Source of the DNA: Blasia pusilla
Taxonomy: Eukaryota > Marchantiophyta > Marchantiopsida > Blasiales
Direction of reading: 5' to 3'
Length of the DNA stretch: 64,000 nucleotides
Assembly (NCBI GenBank): GCA_050084515.1
Contig: CM114271.1
Location: 34,534,001 to 34,598,000 of the forward strand
Shown here: positions 33,132 through 46,271 of the stretch, piece after piece
Numbering within the stretch: position 1 is the first letter of the stretch
Layout of the letters: each line of letters opens with the position of its first letter
Program-made: the position numbers and the translations under genes
Notes under the pieces: generated by a model
Databases searched by the model: none
What the model saw: only the letters and a program-made list of their open reading frames with translations
Told to the model about the DNA's origin: nothing

Positions 33132-36100
33132 CTATAATTTTGAGGAAGGAGAAAGCCCCTTCCTAGTCAGGCTTGCCTCAATTGATCCATGTGGCTCATC
33201 CGTAGGCAAGTAGACATCATCTTCAAACTGTGGAAGAACACGATGGTTTTGAAGTTAGGCACAAAAGCTGGGTAAGTTGTATTATGAAAGTCATCATCTC
33301 AAGCATTCAACTAACAATGCAGAAGCCAGATTGAAATGATGCTAGGTACAGTTTCAGCCACTTCAAGAAACGCATCTAAAATAACTCATTTTCTTATTCT
33401 ATACCTCTTCACAGATGTCTGGTAGATCCTCAACATAGATGAGAACTAGCACTTGAGAAAAGTTTTCAAGTTGAAATCCACCATACCTCTAAACCAATGG
33501 AAGGCAATTTAACAGGCAAAAAGTGAATGTTCGGCATGTTCAGATACACTGACTCCACTTCTGGGAACCTGAAAGATGACCCACACAAGGTTTTTACTGG
33601 AGGGCATTACTTGTGCAAGAAGTGTCTGCATAGCAGCACGAGTATTTGACTCATTGCATAGCTATTGCACTCGTATCTACTCTGTACCCAGATGACTCTT
33701 ACCATTTGAGGCTACACTGAGAAAATCCATTTCACTTCTACAGAAGTCAAAGCAGCTAGTAAGGATGTAAGAGCAACAAGGCCCAACGTCAAATCGGAGC
33801 TATGTTGTCAGTAATAAGACAGCAGAGTTCCCTGGGTTCAAGGACACCAACCTCAGCAGCACTTCTTTAGCCATAAGGTATAAGGTGTTTTGCACAGAAG
33901 GACTGTACACTCCACTTTGAGGTGGTCCAAAGAAGGTCTTTATCAGCACAGTAGTGATTTCTGCGTGAAATCGGTCGTAGTCCAGTGGCTTCTTGGTATA
34001 ACTGGACCAACAGAATTATGAGTCTCACACGAACTAGAGATGAACATTCAGAACAATTAACTCAATCCTGAAATGGCCCAGTTGAACAACAATTCCTGAA
34101 CAATTGTGTACTGAAGATTGTGACCATGGTACTCCAAGATGTATGGATCAGGGAACCAGATTCACTTATTTGCCAGCATGCGAAAAAAGATGATCCAATT
34201 ACCTCCACACTGAACGAATTGATGATGCCATCATCCGCTCATTTACTTCGGGAAGGACGGTGTACTTATCACGAATAAAACCTTCAAACCCTGACTGAGG
34301 TACAAGCAACCCAGAGGAATCAGACCGGATGAACACAACAGCAATTGCCCAGTTTATGTGAAATTCCAATGAATACGATTTTACTGTCTCTCAGAAAGCT
34401 CATAGTTTGTTTTATTGTCAGGAAAGCCCAAACGAAAGCGCAACGACTGTGAGAACTTGAGGTATACCTTGGTGGTTTTCAGCAAATTTAATTCACTAAT
34501 GCCTGACTTCACTTCCACGCTGCCATCTGCACTGGCCACAACAACAGCTGTGCGCTTTTCTGATCCCAATTTAAAACCTGGAAAGGACCAATCAGTGCAT
34601 GTTAAAATCCACATGTAAGAGCTACTTACATCTTCCACAGACATATTCGCAGTACATCCCAGAGTATGTTGATTCGTGAAATAGTTATGCTAAGTGCCCA
34701 CAAACTTCTCCCCCCAGCGTTCGTAGGTGAGATGTGAACATACACTACCCTCCGACTGATAGAAAGCAACACTCTAAAGGGGTTTTGAGGAAACTCCAAG
34801 CGTAATATTCTAGACAGGACCTTGCGTACAAACGGTCACAATGACTGGCAAACCCTCAACTTTCCCCTTTCTTAATCAGCTCACAATTGGTAGTGGAAAT
34901 TCCTTATCACAGAATTCCTCATAAATAAAAAGCATCAATTTCTGTGAATATGGTGTGATTCGATCTATTTCTGGAAAATGCACCATGCTGGTGTGGTTCA
35001 CTATCACTGATAACTCGCTCCCATGGCTTTTGAGTGAGATGTATCTCTACCGCAGTCACCTGCAATCATAAGAGGCCTAGAAATGAGATTTCATATCCAA
35101 AATCCACCAGATATTGTCACAGAAATCAGCGTCAATACAATATCGAGGCAACCTCACATACGTCCGATGGCCATCTTAGGTCCCCTGGGACAATAAATCA
35201 GTTCCATCCATTGATTCCTACGCAACAACATGCATACTCACAATCTAGCAGATCACCATTCGGGCACAAGGTTTAACAAAAGACGCCTACATTATGTTGG
35301 TGCTTCATGACAAAAGTGGACCTCAAGAGCTTGACGGCAGTAGCATGGCGCCTAGCTTTAACGAACATTCCATACGAACCTCAGGATACGTTCTGATAAA
35401 GTGCTTTCCCAGAATTATACCAAAATTTTCCACTGAAGTAGCTTCTTTACACTGTTTTGCCAGTGCATAAACCTGCGAAATTTCCAAACGACTTTAGGTC
35501 AGCCAACTGACAACAACGGAGATTACATCGGACTGTTCAGACACGAATGATTTGTTTCAGTCCCTAGTACTTACCCTCAATAGAAGTAGAAAGCGAAGAC
35601 TGAATCCAGAAGGATGACGATTACAATGGAGTTGTGCGTTCACACTGGTCTTGTGTACCCTCTGTATCTGCATCTCTCTCTGTATGACGGGTTTTAAGCG
35701 CATAAAAAATGGTCCTTTGTGGTCTAGAAATCCTTCACACTTAGGACGCAATTCTCGAACCTGTCAAATGTACAAGTCTCCGGTGATGAAGCGAGTAGGA
35801 CTCCTTGAAGAGGAAGCTAAGTCTGCACTTAATTGCTGCAACACTCCGCCTTCTAGTGACGGTGGAGATTTTCCTTCATGAGTTTCAAGGAAACCCCTCC
35901 TCCACAAACTCGGCAACCTCTTCTCAGTGTCTCACTTCGGTATCATTCGAAGTGGCGCAGAGGTGTGGCTAAAAGTTCCTGCCTAGGGCATCGACATGGA
36001 CGATGAACATTTTACTGGATTCTCAGTGTCTAGTATACCGGACTATTTGCCGGTTTATACCAATTCGTCTTCAAATTGGATCGGATACATGTCCACACAG

Positions 36101-37055
36101 GCCCGCTGTAACGGGAGGAGTTGCAAAAACTCCGAAGTCACCGAAACTACTGAACATCCTGATTATAATGAACTGTAGTACGTCAGCGTCCTCTAGCTGG
36201 TGACACACTCTCTGAATGTCGAAGGTGCCTGACGTCTCGCAATATCCTCAGATGTTTGTGGGGGTGTGATGTCTCTAGCTGGGGGATTCAACCACTCTGA
36301 GTTACCCAAACAAACGAACATCCTAATTGTGGTGAATTTCAGTACCTCAGCGTTCTCACGCTGGTGATTCTCTGAACATCAAAGGGTCACGCACATCTCG
36401 AACGATCCTCGGATGTTCATGAGGGTGTTATATGTCTCTAGCTGGAGGATTCAATTGTTGCAAGCACCCACAAAGTGCACTGCATCGAAACTCGGAGGAG
36501 CTGCAATTTTCGTGCCTTCGGTGGGTGCTTGAGCCTCATGGATACCTGGAAGTCTACCAAGAGACCTTCTGCAATCGCGGTTGGGATGTGCTTCACGGTT
36601 AAGTCTCTCTGGCGTTGAAGTCGCTCTCCTCTCCCCATCCCAAAGATCACGGGACGTTTCGACAATCGTGACTAATGGTCCCGAGAACGTAGGGACTTCG
36701 AGAAATCACCCATCGAACTGAATGGAAAAGTAACGACGTCCATTGAAGCCCATGGTACAGGATTGCGAGGGAAGTAGTCAGCAATCACTACGACGAGTCA
36801 GTGCTAGAAATTACTACGCACAGTTCTCTGACGAACAGAATGAAAGCCCACCGTATTTTTCATGGTGTCGGTAGCCACGATGGCACTATTATCTCCCACC
36901 GTGTAAGCTGCCAGACATTTGGAGGTCAAAGTGATGGATATCAACCATTCCACAACCGCATGGCCGTCTTTGCCTTTCCATACACGCGCAACTCGAACGC
37001 GAGCCTTTCCATGCTGATGCCGTAGCTCCAGATTGCCCACCAGATCACCTGCCAT
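33132..37055 (-). CDS. UOX: Uricase (urate oxidase), peroxisomal, eight exons
   Basis: Exons 37055-36852, 35472-35380, 35059-34984, 34577-34468, 34294-34203, 34001-33852, 33568-33487 and 33227-33132 join without a phase conflict and encode 300 residues, the usual size. All introns are GT-AG. Uricase turns urate into 5-hydroxyisourate in purine breakdown. Family landmarks are present: Lys17 in HGKARVRV, Thr62 in VATDTMKNT, FKLGSEK at 126-132, Arg169 in SGFEGFIRD, Gln229 in SPSVQNTL and His257 in NIHFLPV. The protein ends in Ser-Lys-Leu, the classical type 1 peroxisome signal. Intron 1 (about 1.4 kb) contains a tandem duplication. No stop or frameshift was seen, so the gene looks intact. Confidence 0.96.
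36145..36455. repeat. Tandem duplication in uricase intron 1, unit about 166 bp
   Basis: The order GAACATCCT, CAGCG, AGCTGGTGA, TCTCTGAA, TCCTC.GATGTT, ATGTCTCTAGCTGG.GGATTC is found at 36152-36290 and again at 36316-36452. The copies have diverged by substitutions and small indels. Confidence 0.85.
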
Positions 37056-37059
37056 CCTC

Positions 37060-37677
37060 GTTTCCCTGTTCCGATCTTCCAGACGATGACGAGGGTTTCT
37101 CCACCCTCTTCTTCCCAATTTCCCCTTTCCTGTCCGGACAAAGCCAAGCCAACCTTGACCCTTCCGAAATGTGCCCGTCAGAATAGTTCCACACAGCGGA
37201 ACTCGACGAAATCGATCCCCAAGAAAGGCCAGCCCTCGCCCCCACCCGACATGCACAGACGAGCGCTTTCTCGCCACTACCCCGCAACCTCCGCAGAAGA
37301 TCTCGCCTCCCTATCCTCGTGATGTTCGAGAAGATGGCGAATTGGGCCCAGCTTTGTGCCCTCCGAACGCACAAATGCCACGGGCCTGCCGCATGGTCAT
37401 TCCCATCTCGCTTTTCTGTCTTCTGCCTTCTCTCGATCTGTGCGCTCCAGGTCCTTTCACGCATTCATGCAGATACACAAAGTCCCCGCAACCACCCCGT
37501 CCGACCAAATACTCGTGACGCCCGCGCAGCCAAGAATCTAGGCTCTGAGCGGTGCATGTGGGCCTCCTTTCTCTCCCCTCATCGCCTCGCCCCCTTCACG
37601 CGTCAGCAGCCTCAACCACAGCTCCACGAAACCTGTTCCGCTTCACAGCCTGATTAACGATGGAAGAAAAAGGAGGG

Positions 37678-37713
<36 letters not shown>

Positions 37714-38390
37714 ATGAAATGAAATTGAGAGGGGAGAGTGGACAGGAGAGAGCGAAATGAAATGAAATTGAGCGAGAGAGAGAGAGAGAGAAAATGAAAT
37801 TAAGAGGGAGGGAGTGGACAGGAGAGAATGAAATGAAATGAAATTGTGAGAGAGAGAGAGAGGCACGGCGCCTCTGGGGTGACGAAGATGCTGTTCATGT
37901 TACCTGTTCGAAAAGATCGCCGCAGCGGAATCTTGGCCACGTGCGCTTCGCTGTGTCCCTTGTTGAGGCTGCTCCCGCGGATTACGAGAACGGATGGATG
38001 AATGACAGGCCGGAACGTCGAGATGAGATGATAGAGAACGGGAACACTATGATTTCCACATTCCACGAGGTTCTGCAGCTGCTGCGGCAGCTCGCTCTGT
38101 GTACATCATGCTTGTGCTTACAGGCTCGCGCTACCAGGGGCATCATCAATCAAATCGACGAGGAAGCACGCGAAGCTTCGGGCCGACGAGGTGGTTGAAT
38201 GGAAGCACGTGCTTCGATCCGATCAAGACTGCGGACGGAGCTTCTGTCTTTGTGATACTGAAACTCCTTCCAAGGATCCAAACCTGGCACGAACTTGGCC
38301 AAGGCTCCGGCCTACTGACTCGACGACAGTTTCCGGGATTCTCCCATCACTCATCCTTCGAAGTCCTTTCTTTCCTACAGCAATCTCGCG
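37060..38390. promoter_or_regulatory. Upstream region of uricase, GC-rich, with GA repeats
   Basis: This GC-rich stretch adjoins the uricase start codon and probably holds its promoter and 5' UTR. Open frames on both strands lack domains. The plus-strand frame 38191-38463 is open but unrecognised. Confidence 0.4.
37678..37862. repeat. Compound GA repeat: (GA)n blocks with a repeated spacer
   Basis: Three (GA)n blocks alternate with copies of a unit containing ATGAAATGAAATTGAG and GGAGWGTGGACAGGAGAG. The whole is a higher-order repeat with a period of about 70 bases. GA repeats near promoters can bind GAGA-binding proteins in plants; that role is inference here. Confidence 0.85.
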
Positions 38391-38394
38391 CACT

Positions 38395-38575
38395 GGATGG
38401 AATTTCAGATTTGGAAATCAGACGCCAGTAGAACACGGGAAGAGTACATCATCACTCTGCTGACTTCGAGGCTCAATGGCAAAGTTCTGGAATTCAAGAA
38501 TTCGAAATCAGATGCCAGTGGGAAATGAGAAGATTATCTCATCAAATCTGTCGACTTCCAAGGCTCAGCAGCCAA
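38395..38575. repeat. Tandem duplication, unit about 93 bp
   Basis: AAATCAGA followed by GCCAGT, then TCATCA, CTGACTTC or GTCGACTTCC, and AGGCTCA, is found at about 38415-38475 and again at 38508-38568. The copies have diverged. Confidence 0.75.
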
Positions 38576-38579
38576 CCTC

Positions 38580-41500
38580 CACACCATCCCTCGCTTTTGT
38601 CCTCGGCATGGGTTTCTGATCCTCGTCATTGCGAACCTCCTCTTCTTCATTCATACTACTTTCGTGGTTCTCAAAAATCCATACCCTTCATAAATGTCTC
38701 ACTCGTCCATTCCACAAATCCATTCGGAGTAGATTGTCCCGTGCAATCGGGTTACAATTGTGTGTGGGGGCTGGTTTGGACTGCGACAAAGCTCGAGCAT
38801 AAAGGTAGGCATATATTTCAGACCAGTAAGGTGCCATTTTCTATTTCTATCTAGTTACCATACATGAGGATAGTATTAGGAACGAGTAACGACGTTGCAC
38901 ATAAAGTATTAGTGATTTGTAAAAGATATTTTTTTAAAACATGATAATATAGATATATAATGATTTCTGCCAATTCTAAACAAACCTATTGATATATATA
39001 TATATTGTGATCTAGATGACTATGGGGTTTCATTTATTGGGTATTTTTTTCCAAACAATCATAAATTTCATTTGGCACTTTCAAGTAATAAAATTGTTTG
39101 TTTTTTTATTCAATAGGATCAAAGTTAATTTAACATGTCATTTGATAATTTTGAGAGTTGATTAATGGAGGTAATTTAAATTGATGCATGCATGGGCTCA
39201 CTCTAGTTTGTACTTAATCGGGAATGTTCCTAATCCACATTTTTAGGAGATTAAGTATGATACTAAGAATGATTTAATCCATTCTTAAAATTGTGAAATG
39301 ATCTTATTGATCTAGAGATCGAGTTATCCTTTTGGCTGAGAGGGTCAAGTGTTAAGAGGGAATTATAAAACAATAAAATAAATTTTAGTTCTCACTAAAA
39401 TATTCATCACTCCTTGATTTTTCAAGAAATATGAAATTTATATTGTTGTTGGATACACCCATTTAACGTCCCAAATATGCCAAAGTTGACATCTCTCATT
39501 TTCGATCAAGACATCCTTTACAGTTTTCCACACTAGAATCTACCTTTCAACTCTAAGGGACAGTTTATATCTGTAGTAGATATCGATTCAAAGAGATACT
39601 AAAGAAACAAAGTATCATATGATGATATGATTAGAAGATACCTTCTTCTAATCATAAGATGTATCATACATGTAATAAACGTATATGTATATTATAGCTC
39701 TCTCTACAACTTAGATTCCAAATTCAGAGAGAAACTCTTAATAGTGACTTTCCTTATTATGCTCTAGTTTTATAACACATACCCAAAGGTTTGATGACTT
39801 TCTCGTTTGTATGGGACGGGATTGTAATCAATTAGTTCTTATTAAACAAGACAATCATGTTTTCATCATCAAATTCTTCATGATTTATAGAATGAATTTT
39901 TTGAGGTCATGTTTCCATTGTAAAAATCTCTCCTACAATTTTTCAATTCCATTTTCAACTGTTTGAAGGTCTTATCCATTTTCTACCTCTAAAGTTTTTC
40001 TTGTTACTTTTTTCGAATCTTTTCCATTGCTCTTGAATTCAAACTCCAACATGATTTCCTTTATTTTTTGTCATTAAATTTTTTTATGAGATTCTCTATA
40101 CCTAGTCTTGAAATATCATACATAATTCTCTATTACCGATTTCTCATGTATGTTTTCCACCATGGAAAAGTTTTCTTCTTACATTCTTTTCAACATTTCA
40201 AACTTGAATGCTCTAAAATAATTTAACTATGAAGAAATGCAATCAAGTGCAACATAAGAGTATTGTGTACGAGCCGGGGATATAATAGTTTATTAAAGAT
40301 TATGATGATAGCCTAGATTCCTAATCATCCATAACTTTCCAATTTACATAGTATCCAACCCTCTTCAATGAATATACTTTCATCTCATTACCATCTCCCC
40401 AAGTTTTGCGTGATAGTAATGTACCTCCAAAAAAAATTTTGATACTTTTATATATTTTCTTACACAAAAGATGAGAATTTATCTTGAAACAATTCTATAT
40501 ATTTACAATGATTAATCATTTCAATTAATAATACAAAATGTGGAGTTCAATTTTAAGGTCCTATTAATAATATTTTATATATATATATATATGTCACATT
40601 AATACGAGAACCTTATCTATATCTCCGAGAAAATCATGTAGCAAATTTTTTTCCTTTCAGTTCATATGAATATTTCATTGATGGCATACACAAATAATGT
40701 TCCAAAAAGGTAATCTCTTCAATTCTTAACAATACTAGTAAATGAGCAAATGCAATGCACTGACATCCCATTCACACATGTTTAGTTTTTGGTGTTGAAC
40801 TTAGTTTTTTATTTCTAAAATAATCTAATCCATTTTATTCTAAAATAAAAATTATTTTTTAAAAACTACTCATAACATGTGATATTCTTTGGAGCCTATA
40901 TTAGATCGATATCTAGCTTAAGACATCCTATAAAGAAAGGTAAATAGCCAACTTATAAGCAAAATACTCATCGTTACCAATAATATATTCTTTCTTTTAC
41001 TAAAAATTGCACTAAATATAAGCTAGTTATCTAGAACTTATGAAATCTAGACAAACCTCTACATAAAGATCTTTGTTGCCAAGATGTTTCATCTAGAGTA
41101 AAGATGTGAAAATAATTTTAGTAATCTAATATGAAAAATCCAAGACTTGACCTTTTATTATTTAAACCAACTTATTATATTTTTTCTTTGGCTTAACTAG
41201 ACTTTAAAATTACCAAAAATTCTTCAGAGTGTTGTTATCACATATGTTCCAAAATCTAAAGGATAAGAAAATTGATGTGGCATTCAGAAGCATTATTCAT
41301 AGAGAAATCAATATAAGATTTGCAAAGGCACCAATTAAGACTCTCGAAGTCCTTATCATACATTTGCAATGGGACAAGAAAAGATAATGTATTTTGATAG
41401 AGAGTGAGTATGTGTGATTAGAAGTGAAGAGGCTTGGGATGACTCCTTGGCTTTGCTTGAGTATCTATATCTAACCCTCTTAGGAATTTCTTAGGAATTT

Positions 41501-44330
41501 CTTAGGATCTTGCTTCTTGGAAGTTTTGGAGTTGTTAACAACCTACTAAGTGCATCCGAGTTTAATTTTGTGCTCATATCACCTTTTTGGAGCCTTGGGG
41601 ATGATAAGAAGATTTATCCTAAGAAGAGGCTTGGAGATGTTAATTACGGCCCCTACTACCACCCTTTAAATTAAATTCTACAATCTGGTAGCAACACGTA
41701 TCTCTCGCGTGCAGGGAAGAAGTAGCTTCCAAGTGTAGTGGAAGAAGAGCGTATCCATGTTGCATTTTGGGTATGTGGCTCATTAAGGTCCGTTAGATGG
41801 GTCGTGAAAGAGTAATGTAGTTTTGAGATTTGTTGCAGACAGGGGCAAGCTGGATTGGATGGATTGGTCGTTGCTATAGCTTGACAGAGTAGAAATCCTT
41901 CCGGCGTGGCAAACTTCCTGAAGTAGGTTTCTCTTGCAGCCCGGTACCTTTTTTTCCACTTTTATTTGATGGCAATGCACTTCCGCACTTTGATTAGAGT
42001 TGATTGTATAAATATCCTGTAGATTTTTTGTTCAATTAGTGTGTCGTCTTCTAAAGAGTTTAGTAATTGTTGCTTACAACTCGATTGCTAAATAAAAAAT
42101 TCAGGAGCCTTCAAATGAAATCAAAGTCCGCCTACATACACTTGTATAGACATTACATTTAGCCAAATGAATAATCGATCATGTACTGGCAATGATAGAT
42201 TTACATGTTTCAGTAAGACTTCTCTGTGAATCGATTAAGTGTACATAGCACTTTTTTATTGATATATGTGGGACGCTAGGGCTCACAAGGGCCTTCTCTC
42301 GGCCTTCAATACCCTGAAACTAGAAGTAGGAAATTGGCTACATAATGTTCTGCAACCTCGAGACCAAAATAGGATGGATGTATGCATTCATGTATAGCAT
42401 TGTATACACACATGGTGCATAATCTACTTTTCATTGGAAAAGTATCCAGGGACCAGATTCAACACATTAGGTGTCTGATCACAAACCGCCTCGCATTTAT
42501 TTGAAGTTTGTTGTAGTTAACAAGGAGCATCGTTTCATCGGGCATGTAGTTTTTGTTTTGCTTTCACGGTGGTAATGAATAATTTGTGTTCATTCCTCTA
42601 CTTCCTAAATCTATTGCAAGCTCGAAGGCACGACTCTCATATACAAACTTTTTTACTTCATTACTATCACAGTGAATCTGCGAACGGGATGGAGAATCTA
42701 TGGTGTATCAATGGATAAAAAAAGCTACGTAGATAGGATACTTGATCTGAAAATTCTAACTGCATGGAATTTTCAGAAAGAAAGGGCACTACTCTACTGC
42801 CACCCATGCCAATGTCGATAATCGTTGCCACTACTCATAGTGTCACCAGTCCGACTTCATAGCTATGTGAGAAAAACGCTTCATTTCGATTTTCCATATC
42901 ACTTGTATGTGAGTCTAACTGTTGCCTTGCCCGTGCCAAACTTGAATCTTCTGGTTTCCTGAAGAGATTGTATCTCCAGCCTTATAATTCCTACTTTCCA
43001 AGAGCAATTTATTAACTCTGTGCAATTCAATTTTAGAGCCTTGTTTTAGATATGATTTTTTTCTCCGCGGGCTGCCATGTCATCTCAACACCAATCTCTT
43101 GGTTGCAACATGTCTGCATCTTCAACGTGGATTCCTTTAATAGAGGATAGGTTTGGCTCGATTTTTCCTCATTAATTTCAATAATGTGGTGTTTTCCAGC
43201 TGATTTTATTGTGTGGCTTCTTACTTTTATGTACATACGTGTGTTTAGTATTCTTTTCCCCTTTTAGAGGCTAGGGTTCCATATGAACACAAACACAACA
43301 AGCAATGGCAGATGATTTGTTGTTGTTGGTGGAAATCCAAGAACATGAAAAAATGAGCTAAGAATCTTATGAAGGATCAACTAGGGCACATAAAGAAAGC
43401 TAACAAAAGTAGATGCCAAGTGAGATTCCAATTGGGAGAAGAGCTATGATTGAGTGTGAATAATTTTATTCTTTTGAAGGAGTTATCTTAAAAGTTTCTA
43501 TCCAGTACGCCAAGCCTTATGTGATCAAGACGTATAAAATCATTCTCGTATGAAGGAATTATGCATAGAAAGGAACAAGTTGAGGGACCCTTATGGCTTC
43601 TTTAAGCTAGAAGGGCCCTTCTAGAAGCCATTGGCCAAAATAGTCGAAGTGTATTTATCCCAGCCAAGGGTCCATCATAATACTCAATTACTACCTTTGT
43701 ATGAAGCTTGTCTTAACCGACATAAATTCAGTTTTGCTTAAACCTAAGAAAATCGTGCTACAAACCTATTGGCTACTTTTTCTTCCAAGTTCATAATCCT
43801 TAAGTACTCTCTTAAGTAGGCATCCTTCAAAAATCCAAAAAAAACCTCACTCCAAACTATTTTTTTAAATTGAAATATGGCTCTTAAAACGTGCAACGTC
43901 GATGGCATGTACTTGTGACTCAATGTGTCACCGTGTCACAGATGACATTATCTTTACTGTTGTTCTTGTGGACCAATACCACATTCTTAAGCACTCGGCA
44001 ATTCTCGTTATCGTTTCTAGATAACGCATTGTGAGGAGGTAAACATAGAAAGAAAATCTAAGATGTGCGCTTGGTAAGATTGCCCGCGCAAGCAATCGGA
44101 AATGAACCTCTTAACCCTCATTTAGAGCGTTGGTTGTGAGCGAAAAATGTGCTACGGAATGAGAGATATCGCTGCAGCAGGCGACTGCCTCTGTGCAGAC
44201 ATATGATTGATTGAACTGCGGTAGACTCGGAGGACTTTCTTAGTTCGAGTTATTTGTACAAGCGACTCTGTTGAAAAAGTATTCGGAATTGTGTACACAA
44301 GCGCGGCAATACTAGTGCCGGCAGACAGGA
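38580..44330. other. Long AT-rich intergenic stretch
   Basis: Over 5.7 kb no frame longer than about 70 codons appears. (TA)n runs lie at about 38993-39006 and 40576-40593. The region 41.4-42.0 kb is closer to average composition but also shows no domain. I see no gene, RNA gene or recognisable transposon protein here. Confidence 0.6.
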
Positions 44331-44337
44331 GACGCTC

Positions 44338-44465
44338 AGCACCGATTTCTGTACATATTTCTGGATTCGGCTGGCAGTACTTTTTCTTTGTTTAGGATCT
44401 AGAACTGGATTTGGCACCGATTTCTGTACATATTTCTGGATTCGACTGGCAGTACTTTTTTCTAG
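44338..44465. repeat. Direct repeat of 53 bp, copies 76 bp apart
   Basis: ACCGATTTCTGTACATATTT starts at 44340 and again at 44417. Both copies run on through CTGGATTCG and CTGGCAGTACTTTTT with one base changed (G/A), so the duplication is young. Confidence 0.9.
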
Positions 44466-44977
44466 ATGAGGATGCTGAACACGAGTCGACCGAGTCCATC
44501 GCACCACTTTCCGAGGTAGCACGGTAATGAGACTGTGCTATTGCATTCATGTAAATGATCCGCGTCCGATTCTTACTTGCCGTGCTCTCAAACCTCCTTC
44601 TACTTGTAGGAGTGCAATCCTGTCGTAGTTTCCATAGAGCACTGACGCAGTAAAATGGGAAGGGCGCAGACATTTCGAGGAATGAAAAACGTTGCAGAGA
44701 GTATTCAGCGGTCGGGAAGGCCTTTCATGTGAGCGCCGCTGAAGCGGGGATTCGATGCCTTCCACTATGGAAGCGAAATCCTCTTGCTACACCTGAGAGG
44801 AGTTGAGCAAGAAGGCGTGAAAGATATCCGATCACGCACACCTCAGCGCGATACGAGGAGGAGAGAGGAGAGGAAAGAGCAGAAGAGCAACGCTCAGATT
44901 TTGAACTGCCTTTCTCCCATCCAGCGAGCGATAGATACAAAACATGAAACAGACTCGATCCATTGCGGATCTGAAGA

Positions 44978-45616
44978 CTACGCAATCAATGTCCGCTCGG
45001 ATTGCAACGCTGGATCTGGTCTGGTCTGGTCTGGTCTCGACTCTTCGGGTGTGGCAGTGCCTTGGGCTTGAGATCCATCGCCGAAATGCGACGCCGGCAC
45101 GCCTCCCTCGTTGACGAGAACTGCGGCTGGAATTGCAATAAGGCTGCAGCAGCCCTGACGCCTGCGAAAATGGCGATGGTGCCGGTGAAAACGGCGACCG
45201 TGGATGGGGCGAGTGTGAAAAGGCGCACGCGCTGCGGACGATGAAGCTCCCCCTGCCTCACCAACTGCAGCAGCAAGAGCGATTTCAGAATCATCGAGAA
45301 AGGCCCACGAATTATGGCGGCAGTGACCGTCGGCAGGAGCAGACGGTGGAGCCCGGTCGGAACACTCGGAGCTCGAGATCAGAGCACGCATCACCCTCCC
45401 ATGCTTGAAGCTCTTATGGCCGTGGCGACCATGGTGTTTACGCTTGAACAGTTTGGGCAGCTTCCTCTCCCTCCCACCATGCCCACCGTGGTGGTGGTGG
45501 TGGCTGTGGTGCTGAGCCCTGTGCCTGCCGCTGCGGTGACAACCGCAGCAAACAAATTGAGGCATCGAAGCAGAAAACACGAGCTCCGAATCGATCACCA
45601 TGCGATCTTCCGCCAT
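44978..45616 (-). CDS. Possible His-rich protein, unrecognised
   Basis: A 212-codon minus-strand frame starts in a good context (GGGCCATGGCGG) in a GC-rich island. Near the start it has FVCCGCHRSGRHR, followed by a His run and a basic His/Lys/Gly-rich part (KRKHHGRHGHKSFKHGR), then SWAFLDDSEIALAAAV. A possible donor (GTGAGG) lies near codon 117. The part beyond it may be intronic, since the end reads a low-complexity (TCTGG)n repeat as SRPDQTRPDP. No family is recognised; His-rich stretches can bind metals. The opposite strand is also open here, so coding status is not proved. Confidence 0.4.
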   Translation of the reverse strand: MAEDRMVIDSELVFSASMPQFVCCGCHRSGRHRAQHHSHHHHHGGHGGRERKLPKLFKRKHHGRHGHKSFKHGRVMRALISSSECSDRAPPSAPADGHCRHNSWAFLDDSEIALAAAVGEAGGASSSAARAPFHTRPIHGRRFHRHHRHFRRRQGCCSLIAIPAAVLVNEGGVPASHFGDGSQAQGTATPEESRPDQTRPDPALQSERTLIA

Positions 45617-46271
45617 GGCCCGCCAACAGCCGAAACAACAGAATGCGATCCGCGCAGAGGTTTCACACAGATCTCGCGAAACAGTCGCTTACCACCACCG
45701 ATCGCGAAACAACCGCATGCAGACTCCTCCGAACACAAAGTCGATGCAAATCACGCGCCGCTCGATCGATCGTGCGATTTCCGGAAATGCCGACGCTATC
45801 GAGTGCTGATCGCCTCACAGCAGAAGATTTTTATTTCCGAGAAAGCTTCCGCAACACTGCACCGAAACACAATATCTGTTGTAGCTTCAGTGCGAAGCTC
45901 GAACACGAAACAGGCAGTTGCCGTGAGCTCCACGTTTTCCTGGCCCGCCGCATGAAAGCTCGCGACTCCGCAGCGCCGCCGACATGCCATGATGTTCATT
46001 CATTCATTGCCTCGAGGATTTACTTTCGGAGACCATCGCATCAAAAGAAATCGAACGAAAGAAATGCCAATTGCGTGGAGGACAATTCATTCGCCCAACA
46101 CATGGAGAACATGAATGGGGGCGACTCCAACGGATATGGAGGTAACAAAAGTGAGGCACCACTCTTTTTTTTATGATTTTGTCAGGTTTGTTAAGATTTG
46201 TTTGTTTGTGAGTGTAGTTTGTTGAGTTGGTGTTTGCTTGTTGTAAAAAAAAAAACACCTTTCTTTGCCCC

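Noticed and set aside
37654-37866. Ser/Leu/Phe-rich minus-strand frame
   Set aside because: It reads the GA microsatellite and its spacers; low complexity and no other support.
38580-44330. Search for tRNA, snRNA or CRISPR-like arrays
   Set aside because: No B-box-like GTTCGAATCC with matching arms and no regular spacer array was found; the (TA)n runs are simple repeats.
45314-46176. Plus-strand frames of 177-213 codons
   Set aside because: They overlap the minus-strand His-rich frame in GC-rich DNA and show no domain; the minus frame has the better start and composition, though neither is proved.
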